Notes under the pieces: generated by a model
Seen by the model: the letters and a program-made list of their open reading frames with translations, nothing else
What the model was told of the DNA's origin: nothing
Database searches by the model: none
NCBI GenBank assembly: GCA_025602905.1
Contig: JAHLKI010000027.1
Location: 1-64,000 of the forward strand
Direction of reading: 5' to 3'
DNA: 64,000 nt
Source of the DNA: Phlyctochytrium arcticum
Lineage: Eukaryota > Chytridiomycota > Chytridiomycetes > Chytridiales > Chytridiaceae
Made by a program: the position numbers and the translations under genes
Shown: positions 1 to 11,947 of the stretch, piece after piece
Layout: the number at the start of each line of letters is the position of its first letter
Numbering within the stretch: the stretch's first letter is position 1

Positions 1-603
1 ATTTGACCCCCGGACAATTCCGTGCGTGACAAACATTCCCACAATTCCCACCCGCGCCGACCAATATGGCTACGCTAATACTGGTCGGGAGACCCTGGAT
101 AGGGCGAGCAACCAGCGTGCGAAAGCCGAGATTGTCCAGATGTACTATCATTTCTTCAACACTACAGTGCCAGGTCAGCTTTAACTTGTCTCCTTTTGTC
201 GATATGCCATTTCTCAAACCTTTTTGTTGCAGCGATGAATGCCATGCCCGGGGTGGTTAGATTCAATATCAATGATGCGAGCACCCGGCGGAATAATGAT
301 CTTCGAAAGCGTGCCGTATACCATTTTTTTGTCCAGATGGGATCCATGTTGAAAACGTTTTGGGGCCATCGCGATTTCCGAGCACCAGTCCATCAAGGAC
401 CCGGACGTATGTCGTGGGCAGCGTGGTCTCTGCCCATCAGAGACATAAGGAACAGTATCTGTCACGATGCCACTATCGCCTTCCGTATACCACAGACTAC
501 ATATTGGATTGCATACAGAAATCAACGCCTTGACGACGCCATCAGTGACGGCTTCCATGCACTGCGGTCGATGAAGATGAGGCTAAATTTGTTCCTAGTC
601 TAA
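1..603 (+). CDS. 3' part of an unrecognised spliced gene, truncated by the window edge
   Basis: The frame is open from the left edge and reads into a GT-AG intron at 174-232 (59 bp). The split Gly/Ala codon joins in phase, giving ...YYHFFNTTVPAMNAMPGV..., and the second exon runs from 233 to the TAA at 601-603. The intron length matches the well supported introns elsewhere in the window, which is why I believe this is a gene. The readable part has no motif I recognise; it is rich in Arg, Phe and Trp (for example KRAVYHFFVQMGSM and GPGRMSWAAWSLP). There is no visible signal peptide or transmembrane segment. The end of the protein may be wrong if there is another intron after about 470. Function unknown. 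Confidence 0.4.
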
Positions 604-2818
604 TTATGATTCTTGCTCCTCATGTATATCTGTATCTGTCTGTATTTTGGTCTCCTTCTGAATTATATAGTTATGGTTCTTGCTCCTCATGTATATCTGT
701 ATCTGTCTGTCGTTTGATCGGTAGTGCCCGCTGTCGTGGTACTTGCGATTTACACACAAACACATCAATAGCACAGAATTTGAGACGCTTCCCGCGCATC
801 TCGACTAAAGCTGTTCCAATCGCCCTTAGTCCCGACTTCCGCCATAATACCCATGTCAAGCTCTTTCATGACCGTGCACCAATACTCCCATTCTTGGTCT
901 GACTTCAACTTTCTGACCTCAATAAATAACAGGACCCGTAATCCTAGACACCCGGCAACTTTATTTCAGTGTCTTTCGATATTTGTTTGCCTGTATATCT
1001 TGTGCCCATAGCTGTAGCCAAACATTTTTATTCTCAGTGTGAGGTCTGTGAGCGGGTGTACGCAAAGCATCGATGTACAGGATCCTGGAAGGCAGGCGGC
1101 GCTGCCGCCCTATGCATAAGGCAATGGTAAAAGAAAATAAACGGATCATCCATTCAGGAAATGGAAAAGAAATGGTATTGTGAATGTACGGATCAAATCG
1201 AGGGGCAATATTTTAGTGTGGGAAAGAAACGGCAGAGTTGTGACCAATTCAGGTATTTCCAAATTCATTTGGCTGGAACTTTGCCTTGCATCCATGCATT
1301 CATGGTCGGTGATGGATTTCATGTCCTTGGTATTTCCTGTATGGCAAGGAAGAGGGAAGCAGTAAGATAATGGGGAAAAGGAAATATTATTACATGTTTT
1401 GAAAATCTTTGTACTCTGGCTGAAACGTTGCATATATGGTCCGTACCAAATGCCATGTCGAAGTTTTGCTTAGAAAGGTAACAGAGATGGGAGATGCAAG
1501 CAAAAGTAAGGAAAAAGCAAATCCTTTCAACATCTAGAGAGCTCAAGCATGCATTGATCTACAACCTACAGAATATCTAGAATGTTTAAACTGAGAAATC
1601 ATTCCAAACACATTGGTTCATATGCTTGCTGGCGAGGTGCATCCAACTTGTTCCAAGCACTCTTGTCACCGACCGACGTTGCAATGCCCATGACCTGCAC
1701 GACACTCAATGGAGACCGGACATGGAGCGAATCAATGACAAAGGCCTTTGTCTTCAAAATAGATTTCAAAGGATAGTGGTTCGTGACGCAGATGGGTAAT
1801 ATTCCTGAGATCTATAAGATCTGAAACGTCCTCTCATACGTTTTTTTTAGCCTCGTGCTTACGATCAATGGACTTCTTGTTGGAATTGCCTTCCTCCTTC
1901 TTATATGGATTTCTTTCCGAGACGTTGTACGGAACCATTGCGTGTCTCAGTGGGGACTTCGAAGGGCCGCCAGAGGACAGTGCGCCTGCTAACAAGTTTA
2001 CCAATATATCACGGTTGGCCAATGGCACGCAATACGTACATTTCTCAGAGTTCCCTTAAGGTGATTGTGCGTATCACTGCACACTCTTGTATAATATACC
2101 CATGCCCGCTCACAGCATTTTCAGATGGAGAGGGTGATGAAGAAATACCGGCACCTGATGATGTACAACTGGTCTGCCGCAGATATATTATGCAGATAAT
2201 ACTGCAGTCAACCAAACACGCCAGTAGTATTGCAGCTTGGAGGCATATCCGAATTGGAGTCAAGAAGATGAATAACAGCACCAAAAGATACGTCCATCGC
2301 CTGGACAGGCAGAACAGCACTCTAACGGCCACTGAGCGATATTTGTGGACTTCCGGGCAATTGGCAAAAAGAGGAGGGTTTGGTGGTTCCGCCAGTCTTG
2401 CGCTCATATATATGGGAGGGAAGGGATTTTTGCCCTTCGTGAAAGAAACACCCACTTTCAAAGATGGTATGCCTGACTTCATTGAGCTCGCTTTCTATCC
2501 ACTGAGGATATTTGCAGGGAGCAAAAGCTGGGACAGATCCTATTGCAAAAGACGTGAAAACGATGAAAGTATAAGGCGCCCGCCTTCACTGACACGATAT
2601 ATTCACCTTAGATAGGTACACTTTTACATAATGTATGCTAGAATGGCATCAATTAGGAACCAAATGTTGGAATGAAGAAAATGAGGTCCCTTGTCACAGA
2701 TGAGATAAAACTGAAGATTTGAGTATTTTACATAGCATCAGCCAAGCAAGCATCAGATATCAATTGGTGCGACGGAAACATGGCTACATGAGGTGCTTGA
2801 TTGTGCTGCCAGAACAGG
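604..2818. other. Intergenic stretch, no convincing gene
   Basis: Contains only short open frames without a recognisable domain. The longest is a plus-strand frame of 236 codons at 1905-2615, described separately. Two copies of a short phrase (TTCTTGCTCCTCATG) lie about 70 bp apart near 611 and 680, each followed by the same TATCTGTATCTGTCTGT run, so this is a small local direct duplication. Confidence 0.5.
1905..2615 (+). CDS. Possible hypothetical protein of 236 aa
   Basis: This is the longest open frame between the left-edge gene and SEC16. The translation is basic, has no low-complexity bias and contains no domain I can name. Overlapping open frames of 145 codons exist on the other strand, so length alone is weak support. 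No intron boundaries with matching phase were seen nearby. It would be convergent with SEC16, whose stop lies about 200 bp to the right. It is listed only because its length exceeds the local background; it may be chance. Confidence 0.15.
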   Translation: MDFFPRRCTEPLRVSVGTSKGRQRTVRLLTSLPIYHGWPMARNTYISQSSLKVIVRITAHSCIIYPCPLTAFSDGEGDEEIPAPDDVQLVCRRYIMQIILQSTKHASSIAAWRHIRIGVKKMNNSTKRYVHRLDRQNSTLTATERYLWTSGQLAKRGGFGGSASLALIYMGGKGFLPFVKETPTFKDGMPDFIELAFYPLRIFAGSKSWDRSYCKRRENDESIRRPPSLTRYIHLR

Positions 2819-5800
2819 CTAACGGTGGCCATCCTGTACATTGTTCTGACCCCATTTACTAGCAGAGGAAGAATTATTTAGCCCTAGATCGTCGTCATCC
2901 GTTGCCGGCAAATAGGATTGACTGGAATTTTGGGTCTGACTGGAAACCTGGTCGTTACGTGAATTTGACCTTCCAGCATATGTTTGGGATCCATATGAGT
3001 GAACTGTTTGGAGTCCTCCTGTTGCTGTGAAGTCAGGATTGTACATCGAACTGTTTTTCTCCTCGTGCATTACGAACGAAAATAAGCCACAAGTCATTTT
3101 CTCGAGCGACGCTAATTACCTGTAGGTCATGTTCACTTGGGGCATGACTTATCTCATGGTCTTGAATTACTTTCTCCTGTGCTGGCGGCTGGAAAGGCTG
3201 CTGTAGTATGTCATTCCGATAATCAGTCGGGGTATTCTGAAATCCGTAATACGCCGTGGAATGATCTTCTTCCGCTATAGATGGATTTTCTACCATTGAT
3301 GGTTCCGAATAGCTAGGCTGATGCCGTTGCTGATGTCCATCATCTGGATAATGCTGTGTGTTCGCCTCGCCAGGGTTTTCAGCGTACATGCCAGCTTGAG
3401 GATGAGAATGCCCGTTGATATGATATTGCGCACCACCGTCAACTGGATAAGCAAGTGTGGTCTCCGGAATGCTATAGCCATACTGAGTGGTACCTGCGCC
3501 TACGTATGCTAGGGCAACTGAAGCACTGCTGTGATCATATGGCGTATCGTTAGCACCTGGATAAGCAAATGCGCTGTTGTGATGGTTGTAATCGGGTTAT
3601 GAGTGATTAACCCCAGAAAATACAGGGCTAACGGTAGATTGGCTGTATTTTGCGTAGTGCCGTTCTGGGGATATGTGCTTGTGGCTTGAGAGTTGTAATC
3701 GTACTGCGCAGTCTCATTGCCGGAATACCCGATAGTTTGAACAGTGGTATTGTAATCGTACTGCGCAATGTTATCGCCAGAATACCCAGTAGTGGTGTCA
3801 GCGTTATTTTCAACGTGCTGCACTGTGTTAATGCCAGAATACCCGGTAGTGGGGTCAGTGTTACTGTAATCGTACTGCGCAGTGTCATTGCCAAAATACC
3901 CAGTGGTGGGGTCAGTGTTCTGGTAATCGTATTGCGCAGTGATATTGCCAGAATACTCGGCAGTAGAGTCAGTGTTGTTGTGATCGTACTGTGCAGTGTT
4001 ATTGCCAGAGTACCCAGTAGCGGGGTCAGTGTTATTGCCAGAATATCCGGTAGTTGAGTCAGTGTTATTGTAATCATGATGTGCGGAGTAGGATTGCTGT
4101 GTCGTTGGCCATGATTGTTGACCCAGACTGTCATGTTGATGGTGGGATGAGGATAACGTACGATCATACGCTGATTGGGTCATGCCGGGGTAGTAATCTT
4201 GGTTGGGGCATGTTTTGCGGTGATTGCGTGAGAGCGGCATCCGTATGTATATGCGTGACATCAAAATTTCCGGGCTCCGACGGGATTGAGTATTGAGTTG
4301 ACGTATGGATGTTCCCATCTCCGGTCCCTGATGCTGCCGATGTCACAATTGGATCATTCTCTCCAATTGCATTGCTCATTAAACGATCCAACTTCCGAAC
4401 CCCAAAACTGCCTATCTTGCTGATCCACCCGCCTGGATCCTTTCCAGTAAGCACTGCCTGCAGATTGGACAAATGTAAACGTGATGACAGTATCGCGAGC
4501 GATTCGACAAAAACTCGGTGAAAGTAAGGGCTACCACGCGCATATCCCCTCAATGTGTGTTCCAAACCATCGAAATACTTCTGAGCCAGATCTACCATTC
4601 CTAAATCCGCTAGAATGTGCCCGTACAATAATTTGTGTGCTTGGAAGTGAGGTAAAATTCCGTTCGTTCCTCGGCCTTTTGGCGTTTGTGAAAACTCATA
4701 GATTTCAGTAAGGTGGAACCCCACTATCCATCGGAAGTACGTAAATGGGCGGTGAACATGTGAAGCCCCAATAATTGCAATTCTGCTCTGGGTCGACTCT
4801 GTGCCACCGACAAGGGACGGATCACAAAACAGGAAACTGCGATGATATTTAACTGCAATGCTCAACTGTCACTCGATTTGAAGAGCTTACCAGCACTGTG
4901 CAGCCATCTCCATATTCAGTTGGCGTAAGACGATCTCCTAGCGCCACAATTATCATCTGATTTGGCTGCGCGCGATTGGCAAGAAGAAGACAGAGTATCC
5001 GGCGCCAATGAGAAATACTGCCAGAGAAATCTGGGTTGATCTCCTGATTGTTGTTCTGCCGAACAAACAGTGCGGCTACCATCAAAATCGTAAGTTGTAA
5101 GTTCGGATGAAGAAATGCTCGAATTACCACAATCCAAGTCGGAACCAGCACACAGCTGGACGAAAAACTTCAGAACAGGAAAATCTTTCAAGTCCGCGCC
5201 GCTTCCAGCGGCTGGTCGAAATTCGGAGGATCCTTCACATTCCGACGCTATGAACAGCGCAACTACACGATTGTACGTTTGCTTGCCAGCAACGGCAGCA
5301 AGAATTAAAGCATATGACCACAATCGGTGGGTAATTGCAATCTCGTATGCCTCTTCTAGCTTTCCATCGACCAGAGCATCCTCAATTATCGCATGAGGAG
5401 AGGTTCCTTTTGGTGCATCTGCCAGAAGTAAAATTTTCTTAATCGCTGGAAGGTCGAACTTTGCACTGATAAAGCAGTCAGACACTTGACAAAACCGCCC
5501 CGGTAGAAATGAGTATCTTACAGAAAGGCAGAGGGGAATCCATCGTGCTCAACAATTACTTTCAAAATGCAAAGTAGTATTGAATAGTTTTCGGCCTCGT
5601 GCGTATCAAACAGATTCGAGCTATTGTCCTCAGATAGTGAAACGGATTGTGGGATTTCTGGTTTGTCCTGGAGACTCTGTATTTGGTCAATATAGGCCAA
5701 AATATCCTTCTTCTTAAGTTTCGCCTTGGGCTCTACAAGTGGGGCAGGGAGCTGCAGAAATTTCTCTTTGACGGTTGGTGACAAGACTTGATTTACATGT

Positions 5801-6170
5801 TGCAGAGTCACAGCACTAGAGTAGCACTTGCGAACTGTAATGGACTGACCTTGCCTGTCCGTGACATATCGCGTTTGCCTGGTAACCGTGATATATATGA
5901 GACGTCCGGAGGTCGAGAACGAGGCAAGGCAGTGTCCACCAGTCCGTCCTAAAGGATCTACAGAGACGTGCGAGGGTAGCAAATGTGTCGGCTTTTCGGA
6001 TACCTGCCCTTGCCAAACTGCGCTGGATACAACTCCAGTCTGCGAAGGGTGGATAGAATGGCCATAACGTTTCTCTGCCATTTCTCTCCAATGCTGGCTC
6101 TTCTATATATCAGCATACCGGTATCGGGAAAGTCTGAACGCGGTTTTGCACCAATGTCTGGAATAGACAC
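2819..6170 (-). CDS. SEC16: Sec16-like COPII assembly scaffold
   Basis: Sec16 is a peripheral ER-exit-site protein that organises COPII coat assembly. The central conserved domain is recognisable: a LASFSTSGRLIYITV strand, then the alpha-helical ACE1-like stretch with EDALVDGKLEEAYEIA, ITHRLWSYALILAA, HWRRILCLLLANR, IVALGDRL and later FHLTEIYEF and LLYGHILADLGMVDLAQKY. Several minus-strand introns are phase-consistent: 6118-6075, 5521-5466, 5127-5076 and 3119-3062. The join near 4870 and the one between the frames around 4164-4318 are not resolved. The C-terminal third is disordered, contains a 19-residue tandem repeat and ends ...QNNVQDGHR at 2819. The 5' end is uncertain: the first visible exon starts without an ATG at about 6170, and an upstream exon carrying the N-terminal region is likely. 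The length is short compared with yeast Sec16, mainly because the N-terminal disordered region is missing or not found. Confidence 0.8.
3680..4080 (-). repeat. Coding tandem repeat, 57 bp / 19 aa, in the SEC16 tail
   Basis: About six to seven diverged copies of a 19-residue unit of the form TAQYDYxNTDPTTGYSGNN. Copies keep the AQYD and GYSG blocks and vary between them. The unit is rich in Asn, Thr, Gly and Tyr, as expected for a disordered, possibly condensate-forming segment. Divergence between units shows it is not a recent slippage product. Confidence 0.75.
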
Positions 6171-9100
6171 CAGGCCAAATCAGTTTGAAGATCATAATGC
6201 AATCTGTGTATACAACAGTACTAGAGTGATAACTTCTTCCTCGCTACGCTCGTTCCAGAACTCCGTTCAAAACTTGAAGCTTTTGCCATTAGTCCAAAAA
6301 AGGTATTATTTGCGACCAACTTAAACGTGCTTAAACGTGAGAAGCATCCGAGTAACAGATACAGAAAACCAAGGATATTCTGCGAAATTACAGCTGTAAT
6401 ATATGATCGTTCTACCAACTCCCTGCAAGTACGTCTTGAAAAGAACTTGGAAGTTCATCTGTGTCTGGGAATTTCGCGATGCCGGTGCTGCGCCACTTAG
6501 CCCCCAAGGGGGAGATAGTAGATACTGCTCTGGACTGAAAGGAAAGCCCCGGGAAGTTACCTCGCCATGGTTGGTTTGAGATCCAGAAAGTCGTATCAGT
6601 CTCCAGAGTCAAAATTATTAGACAAGTACCATGAGAGAACCTGGAAAAGATGTTAGATGCTACCTGCACAGGATGATTTAGACTAGTACAGTAGATGCAA
6701 ATTCTACCGCACGCTGCTACAGAAGCGCTACGATCAAACGGGTTTAACCAAGGAGATCAGATATTCCTATCAGCTTCTATAAAAAAGTGAACATTCGAAT
6801 TGAATGCTCGCTGATGCCTCTGAATCAAGCTACAGATATTGTTCCCAAAACTGCAAATAATCGAGATCAATAATGCCCAAAAGCAAGACATGAGCGACAA
6901 GATCATACATACAGTAGTTAGCCCGTGATTTACGTTGATGACGGTATCCCGAACTTCCATTAGGTGATACACGAATCAAACCTATCCCGAGCAACTGTTT
7001 GGGTATAGATGCTGGGGGCAACGAGTGTATGACACCCAAGCATGCAGACTTTAAGTTTTGCAACAATACAGGTTCATGGCCCTGGCCAGCATGTTTGGTC
7101 AATGGATCTTGGCACCACTGAATTAGATGTCATCTAAGTAACAGTGAGGCTTTGGTGAGGGGAGAGGATCTTTATGAAACATAAATATGAAAGATTCAAG
7201 TATGTTACATTCTGAATTCCATAGGCAGTCCACCCGGAACGTGTAAGAACTTTGTGCTTTGCAGTATAGTAGTACACAATTGAGAACCAAACCATACTCC
7301 GACGTGATGGCAAGCATATATATATGTACAAGGCATCTGCGACGGCCGGCACCATTTGGGTTTCCTGGAATAAGAAAAAACGGTCGACGTTCCCGCGTAG
7401 TGTGATGACGATTAGATCTCAACTCAAACTCACGCGAAGGGAGTCCTGAATACTCCAGGCGTCCTTCTCACCAACTTATTCAGCATCCAGACGATCGCAT
7501 AGCTTCCTTGGGAGCGTTGTCACTCTCAGAGCCAGCGCCGTAGATCATCAATACATGGTATTCAACCTCTGTCCACCAAGTCTCAAAAATAGTGGGCTTC
7601 CTGAACATAAGAATTGATGGGCGGGGCCTACAAACTACAGGAATATGAAGAAGTCTGCCAGCGCATCGTCTGTCGGCCAAAATGTTTTGCACCCAAATTC
7701 CATGCCACCGTGAGAGTTTCCTGTATATAAAAGCGCGTCGACGCGTCGGCCATCCATCCTCCACAATCTACTTACGCGACATCTTTGGCACAAGCCAGTT
7801 TGCTTGAGACGGGCAGGATGGGGCAAAAACTGCCAGTCCGTAACGGCATTCGGAGATCGGAAAAGTAGGGTGTAGGTTGCATCATTTGAGCATAGAGACT
7901 AGCCTTGTCTGTTGCCACGTTGGGACATGATGATTTGGGATCGGAGAGAGAGGGTGTAGATTGCACTACCTATTTGAGCATACTAAGACCACATGTTCTT
8001 CAGCTGGCAACAGCCGCAACTGGCTCGGTAGTAGCTATTCACCACCAGAAGATAACCAACCGCAGTGCCCGTCACTGCTTTGGTCATGTACTAACGTGTT
8101 TTGATTCCTTACCGAGGACAGTGGGAGTGAGTGTCCAGGATTATACTTTCAAGCCAAGTACGTCCGCATTCCTGGGTTCGTTCGAAACTGCTTACCTCCC
8201 CTCACTTGGAGCGCCTGATCTCCGCCAATTTGGTATTTTGGTATCATTAATATTATTCGTTGTCCACTAAAATCACATTTTCCATCGAAACCCGCTCGCC
8301 GCAGCCCAAAGTCGATCAAACCAACCAAGCTGATGACTTGATAGAGGAATTCTCGCGGCACAATATGGTGAGAACATTTCGATTTTGCGCCATACTTAAA
8401 TGATGCTTTTCTTCTGTTGTTAGTTATTACTAGGCAAGATTTACCGGAAGCGAGGACGTCTGCGGGAATTTCAAGAAGTACGGGTGCGACGACTACGCGA
8501 GTACGCTTGAGACTGACAAATGCTCACAGATATTGGCCCCAACCGCCATTTCCGTTGATATAAACTTCATATTCCACTAGAGGCTGCGTTGGTTCCGGGT
8601 TTTCAGGTGAGCAAAGCTTTATTCCTAGAATTAGGGTATCCTTCCTATCTTAACTTTTTCAAATCGTTCCAGATTTCCATGGAGAATCTGCAACATATCT
8701 CCACGTCTACTTCTTTGAAATCATGCCTTTGATATTACCATACACATTAGTTATCTATGCATGCCCCCTTCTCGTTGCTACTGCCTGATGTACTAAACTA
8801 TTTCCCATGCATGTAACATTTCCGATTCCCTTTCTGCCGTTGCTATCCTCTTTTACCTCTTCATTTATGTAGCTTTCACTTTCGCGTACATAGCGTCTGT
8901 ATATTACTCTTCGTTTCTTTGGTGCATTTTATTTTCCTTTTATATCATCACGTTGTCCTTTCTACCGAAAGCATGTCAGCCTAGAGCAAAGTAGACAGTG
9001 AAATATACCCTTTGGGATTCGGATCTTAGTAGGGAGGCACTGTCGAAACCATCCAAATTACAATGATGTTTAGGTTGGATGGATGCCTGGCCAAGATGGA

Positions 9101-9963
9101 AGTTATGCGGGCGTCCTTGCATGCAAGATATCTTATTATGTCGCAGATACTTCGGGTGCTTTTGTGCAAGAGGATCGGTTTTAGGTCGAAAGAAGAGGGA
9201 GGTCATATTATATAGTTTGTCTCATAAATGGAAGGTTGAATAATGAAAATCGAGAGCTGCAGATTAGTAGGCTTTCAATCAATTCAATTAATAACATTGG
9301 CAACCCTCAGAAAGCAGGAAATTTTGAAAGGGATAAGTAGATAACATTTTTGGTACTTCTTTGGCTTGATGGCAGTTCAATTCCTTTGCTCGGCCAGCAT
9401 ATTCGGTGGATCAACAGCTTCACGAACGCTGATCAAGTAAGGGCCAGAGTTTGCTGAAGGACGACCAGAACAACTTGCCCACGGACGTGTGATCGAACTC
9501 GGAATCGGAGAACGCCAACTTGTTGACTGGGAGATCAGGGAGATCTGGATGAAATTTGAGAATCTGTCGAAGGTATGGGTACCGTAAGAGAATGGTCAAG
9601 GCCAATGCGGAAACCACCGAGTATATAAGTACAAGCATCCGCGAAGCACGGCACCGATGTGGGTTTTCTGGCATACAAAGCACATCGCCGGCAATATGCA
9701 GTAATGCGCTCAAGTTGTCGCAACTGGGTTCTAGTTCTGAAGTCAATCTCATGGGAGGGGGGGTCAAGTCTCGGGCAGGCTCCGAAAGCTTCAGAGAAGC
9801 TCAGCAACTCCAAATCCAGTTGCGACGTCCTCCTACCAGCTTTCCCAAAATAATCAAAGTCGGAAAGTCAGCACGATCCAAATTTAACCTCCGTCGAAAA
9901 GCCGGGTTTGACCAGTAGAATCTGTCCTTTCAGTCCCAGAACTTTGTACAGCGCTGGCATGTT
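6171..9963. other. Gene-poor stretch left of the Crypton
   Basis: No long open frame with a recognisable domain on either strand. Notable content: a pair of similar segments near 7850-7890 and 7935-7982 (both GGTGTAG(A/G)TTGCA followed by TTTGAGCATA); similar TATA-like, capped-looking segments near 7310, 7720 and 9620 that may be diverged copies of a decayed repeat; and one small candidate spliced gene at about 8108-8510. Region 8511-9960 shows nothing I can support. Confidence 0.4.
8108..8510 (+). CDS. Candidate small spliced gene, unrecognised
   Basis: Three frames join in phase through two GT-AG introns of the size typical here: exon to 8240, intron 8241-8304 (64 bp), exon 8305-8367, intron 8368-8423 (56 bp), exon 8424-8510 ending in TGA. 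The joined C-terminus reads ...RQFGILPKVDQTNQADD..., then LLLGKIYRKRGRLREF and a basic tail ending LREYA. The protein would be small and strongly basic at its end, resembling organellar or ribosomal small proteins in composition only. The start codon is not identified and the frame is open upstream to about 7905. I do not recognise a family. Confidence 0.3.
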
Positions 9964-11277
9964 ATGCAAGGACCCTTCCCATCTTTTGCAAACAGTTCTT
10001 CGTGGTATCCTATCAAAGTCTTAAAGAGTGGGACAGATTCCCACAAGCCGATGTCATACACGGTACATCACACAGCAATCTCGGCTGCTTTATCCTCAAT
10101 CGGCCTAGAATCACAAGCTAAAACGCACGTCGGTCGGCGAGGTGGTGCCCGAATGGCAGAGCTTGGCGGAGCATCGGATGCGCACATCCGGCGTGCAGGT
10201 CATTGGACCAAGGAGACGATGGAAGCATTCTATTTAACTTTACGGCGGGAGGTCTTGCGATCGAACAGCGGATTCTGTGTAGAGGGTGGGGCATATTTCC
10301 TTAAACGCGCAACAATTGATCCACCGGCGAGTCTGACACAGCAGATCTTCCCAGACATTGAACTTTGGCTTGGGAGGTTGACGGACGGAAATAGAGCGGA
10401 ACCGAACATTGCCGCTGGCGGCTTTTTACAGTTCCTCCGACATCTCCGAGTTACAATTCTGCAAGACTCGGTGGAGCTACGAATTCATTTTCCCGATCAT
10501 CCAACATGGAATCACCCCGTGTTCAGAAGTAAAGAGTACCGTGTGTACGCCGCCCAACTGCGCGCTTCCATTGAGGAGGGTCAAGAGCCTACTAACATAA
10601 CCCTCCAGCGAGCCATCCCCATCATTTCCGAACAGCTCACCGCACTTCACGAGACACTCAAAACCATTCATAATGTTCAGAGAGAAGAAACACGGAGGGT
10701 CGATCTGAATGTGATGGCAATACGGCGATCCCTGACTGAAGTATTATCGGGCCGACCGCCAATGCCGGTGAACAGGGGCAGTCTTTTAAACAGCAACGAA
10801 AATGATATCACACTAGCTACCGAAAGAAATTCCAGCGGCCTTATCAGCCACATGAGCAGATCATTTGAATCGTCCGACAATAGTATTCCTCCCAATCAGC
10901 AAAACCAGCACCATCAACACCACCTACAGCGACAACGAGAGGTCAATTCGGCACCCTCCCACAAAATGAGCCGAGGACTTCAACGTGTTCAAGATGTTTG
11001 GCAAGAGTGGGAAACCGGACTCAGCTTTGGTCCAGCCATCAAAATTCTGGAGGAGACTTGGGGCCCCGCATGGTGCCACGGATATGAACGCCGATTTTTC
11101 AATTGGCGAAAGTTGATCATTGACGCAGTGGAGGCCAGGATGATCTCCCATAGTATTGACGCTAATCGTGCGGCAAGCTGGTTGGATAATGTCCGCCGTC
11201 GCAAAAGGTGGTCGCTCAATAACCTGTCAAAGAACCTCGGTGCCATCAAGAACCTCAGTGCTGTAAATCATGTCTGA
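9964..11277 (+). CDS. Crypton-type tyrosine recombinase with GCR1_C domain, N-terminally truncated
   Basis: Cryptons are fungal DNA transposons that move with a tyrosine recombinase rather than a DDE transposase. The 437-residue frame shows the C-terminal half of the catalytic domain: a WYPIKVL block near residues 14-20, then THVGRRGGARMAELGG with His55 and Arg58, RRAGHW with His80/Trp81, and the nucleophile candidate Tyr90 in METFY-like context (EAFY). The C-terminal part (about 335-400) reads QDVWQEWETGLSFGPAI...WGPAWCHGYERRFFNWRK, matching the GCR1_C DNA-binding domain found in Crypton F elements. The first catalytic Arg box and the N-terminal SAM-like domain are not visible upstream of 9964 in any frame, so the element is 5'-truncated or disrupted and probably inactive. 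It lies 600 bp left of the telomeric retroelement array. Confidence 0.75.
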   Translation: MQGPFPSFANSSSWYPIKVLKSGTDSHKPMSYTVHHTAISAALSSIGLESQAKTHVGRRGGARMAELGGASDAHIRRAGHWTKETMEAFYLTLRREVLRSNSGFCVEGGAYFLKRATIDPPASLTQQIFPDIELWLGRLTDGNRAEPNIAAGGFLQFLRHLRVTILQDSVELRIHFPDHPTWNHPVFRSKEYRVYAAQLRASIEEGQEPTNITLQRAIPIISEQLTALHETLKTIHNVQREETRRVDLNVMAIRRSLTEVLSGRPPMPVNRGSLLNSNENDITLATERNSSGLISHMSRSFESSDNSIPPNQQNQHHQHHLQRQREVNSAPSHKMSRGLQRVQDVWQEWETGLSFGPAIKILEETWGPAWCHGYERRFFNWRKLIIDAVEARMISHSIDANRAASWLDNVRRRKRWSLNNLSKNLGAIKNLSAVNHV

Positions 11278-11886
11278 GAGATTAGCACGGATTTAGCTAG
11301 CTTCATCCCTTGGTCTTTCTCTATTTAATTGAATACATTTCGTTTCGTCGTGCCCCCAGTAAATTTTAATCTGATTTTAAACCTATGGATCTGGTCCGGT
11401 CTCAATCGAGGGATCAGCAACATCGAGCTGATCACCACTTCCAATAAGTATAACATTGTGTGCACTGAGCTTTAGATTACTCTGGACGTCACCGCACATG
11501 CAAGGACAGACAGACATGTTATATAAAATGCAGGTAAAAAATGGCACAGACTTGCATCAGCATCAGGCGATTGTAAAGTCCAGACCGCAGAAACGTAGGC
11601 CTCAGTAACGTGCGAGAATCTGGAAAATACAGTAGATATGAATCACAGATCCAATCAACTAATACTGTGTCGCGGCCCATCGTGAATGACCTTATAAATT
11701 CTCTCGACAGACCCATCTCATACGCTTCAACCGACCTCAGCGCTCGTCCTGCTTGTTTCTCCGCGTATGACAATAGGATTATGCTGGTCTTAGTTTACCG
11801 ATACCGTATCACCCTCATATGTTCCCACACACCCTCCACAAGAGAACTTCAGAAATGTTTGAGAAAATGTGTGTATTCAGCATCAG
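11278..11886. other. Unique sequence between the Crypton and the first telomeric tract
   Basis: No supported gene. This is the last single-copy sequence before the TTAGGG tract at 11887, so under the fusion model it is the original chromosome-end-proximal DNA on the left side. Confidence 0.5.
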
Positions 11887-11897
11887 TTAGGGTTAGG
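11887..11897 (+). repeat. Telomeric tract TTAGGGTTAGG (left flank of the array)
   Basis: Reads TTAGGG on the plus strand at the boundary between unique DNA and the B0 remnant. It is the expected orientation for a right-hand chromosome end. Confidence 0.85.
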
Positions 11898-11947
11898 ATG
11901 TGAGGAGAGTGTTATTTGAGAGCATGCAGATATACAGAACATATCTA
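11898..11947 (-). mobile_element. B0: about 50-bp 3' terminal remnant of a family B non-LTR element
   Basis: Matches the last about 50 bp of B1, B2 and B3 (GAGAGTGTTATTTGAGAGCA, then the ATATACAGAACATATCTA stretch) with one mismatch, and stops abruptly where the next TAGGGTTAGG begins. The extreme 5' truncation is what aborted target-primed reverse transcription leaves. Confidence 0.8.
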
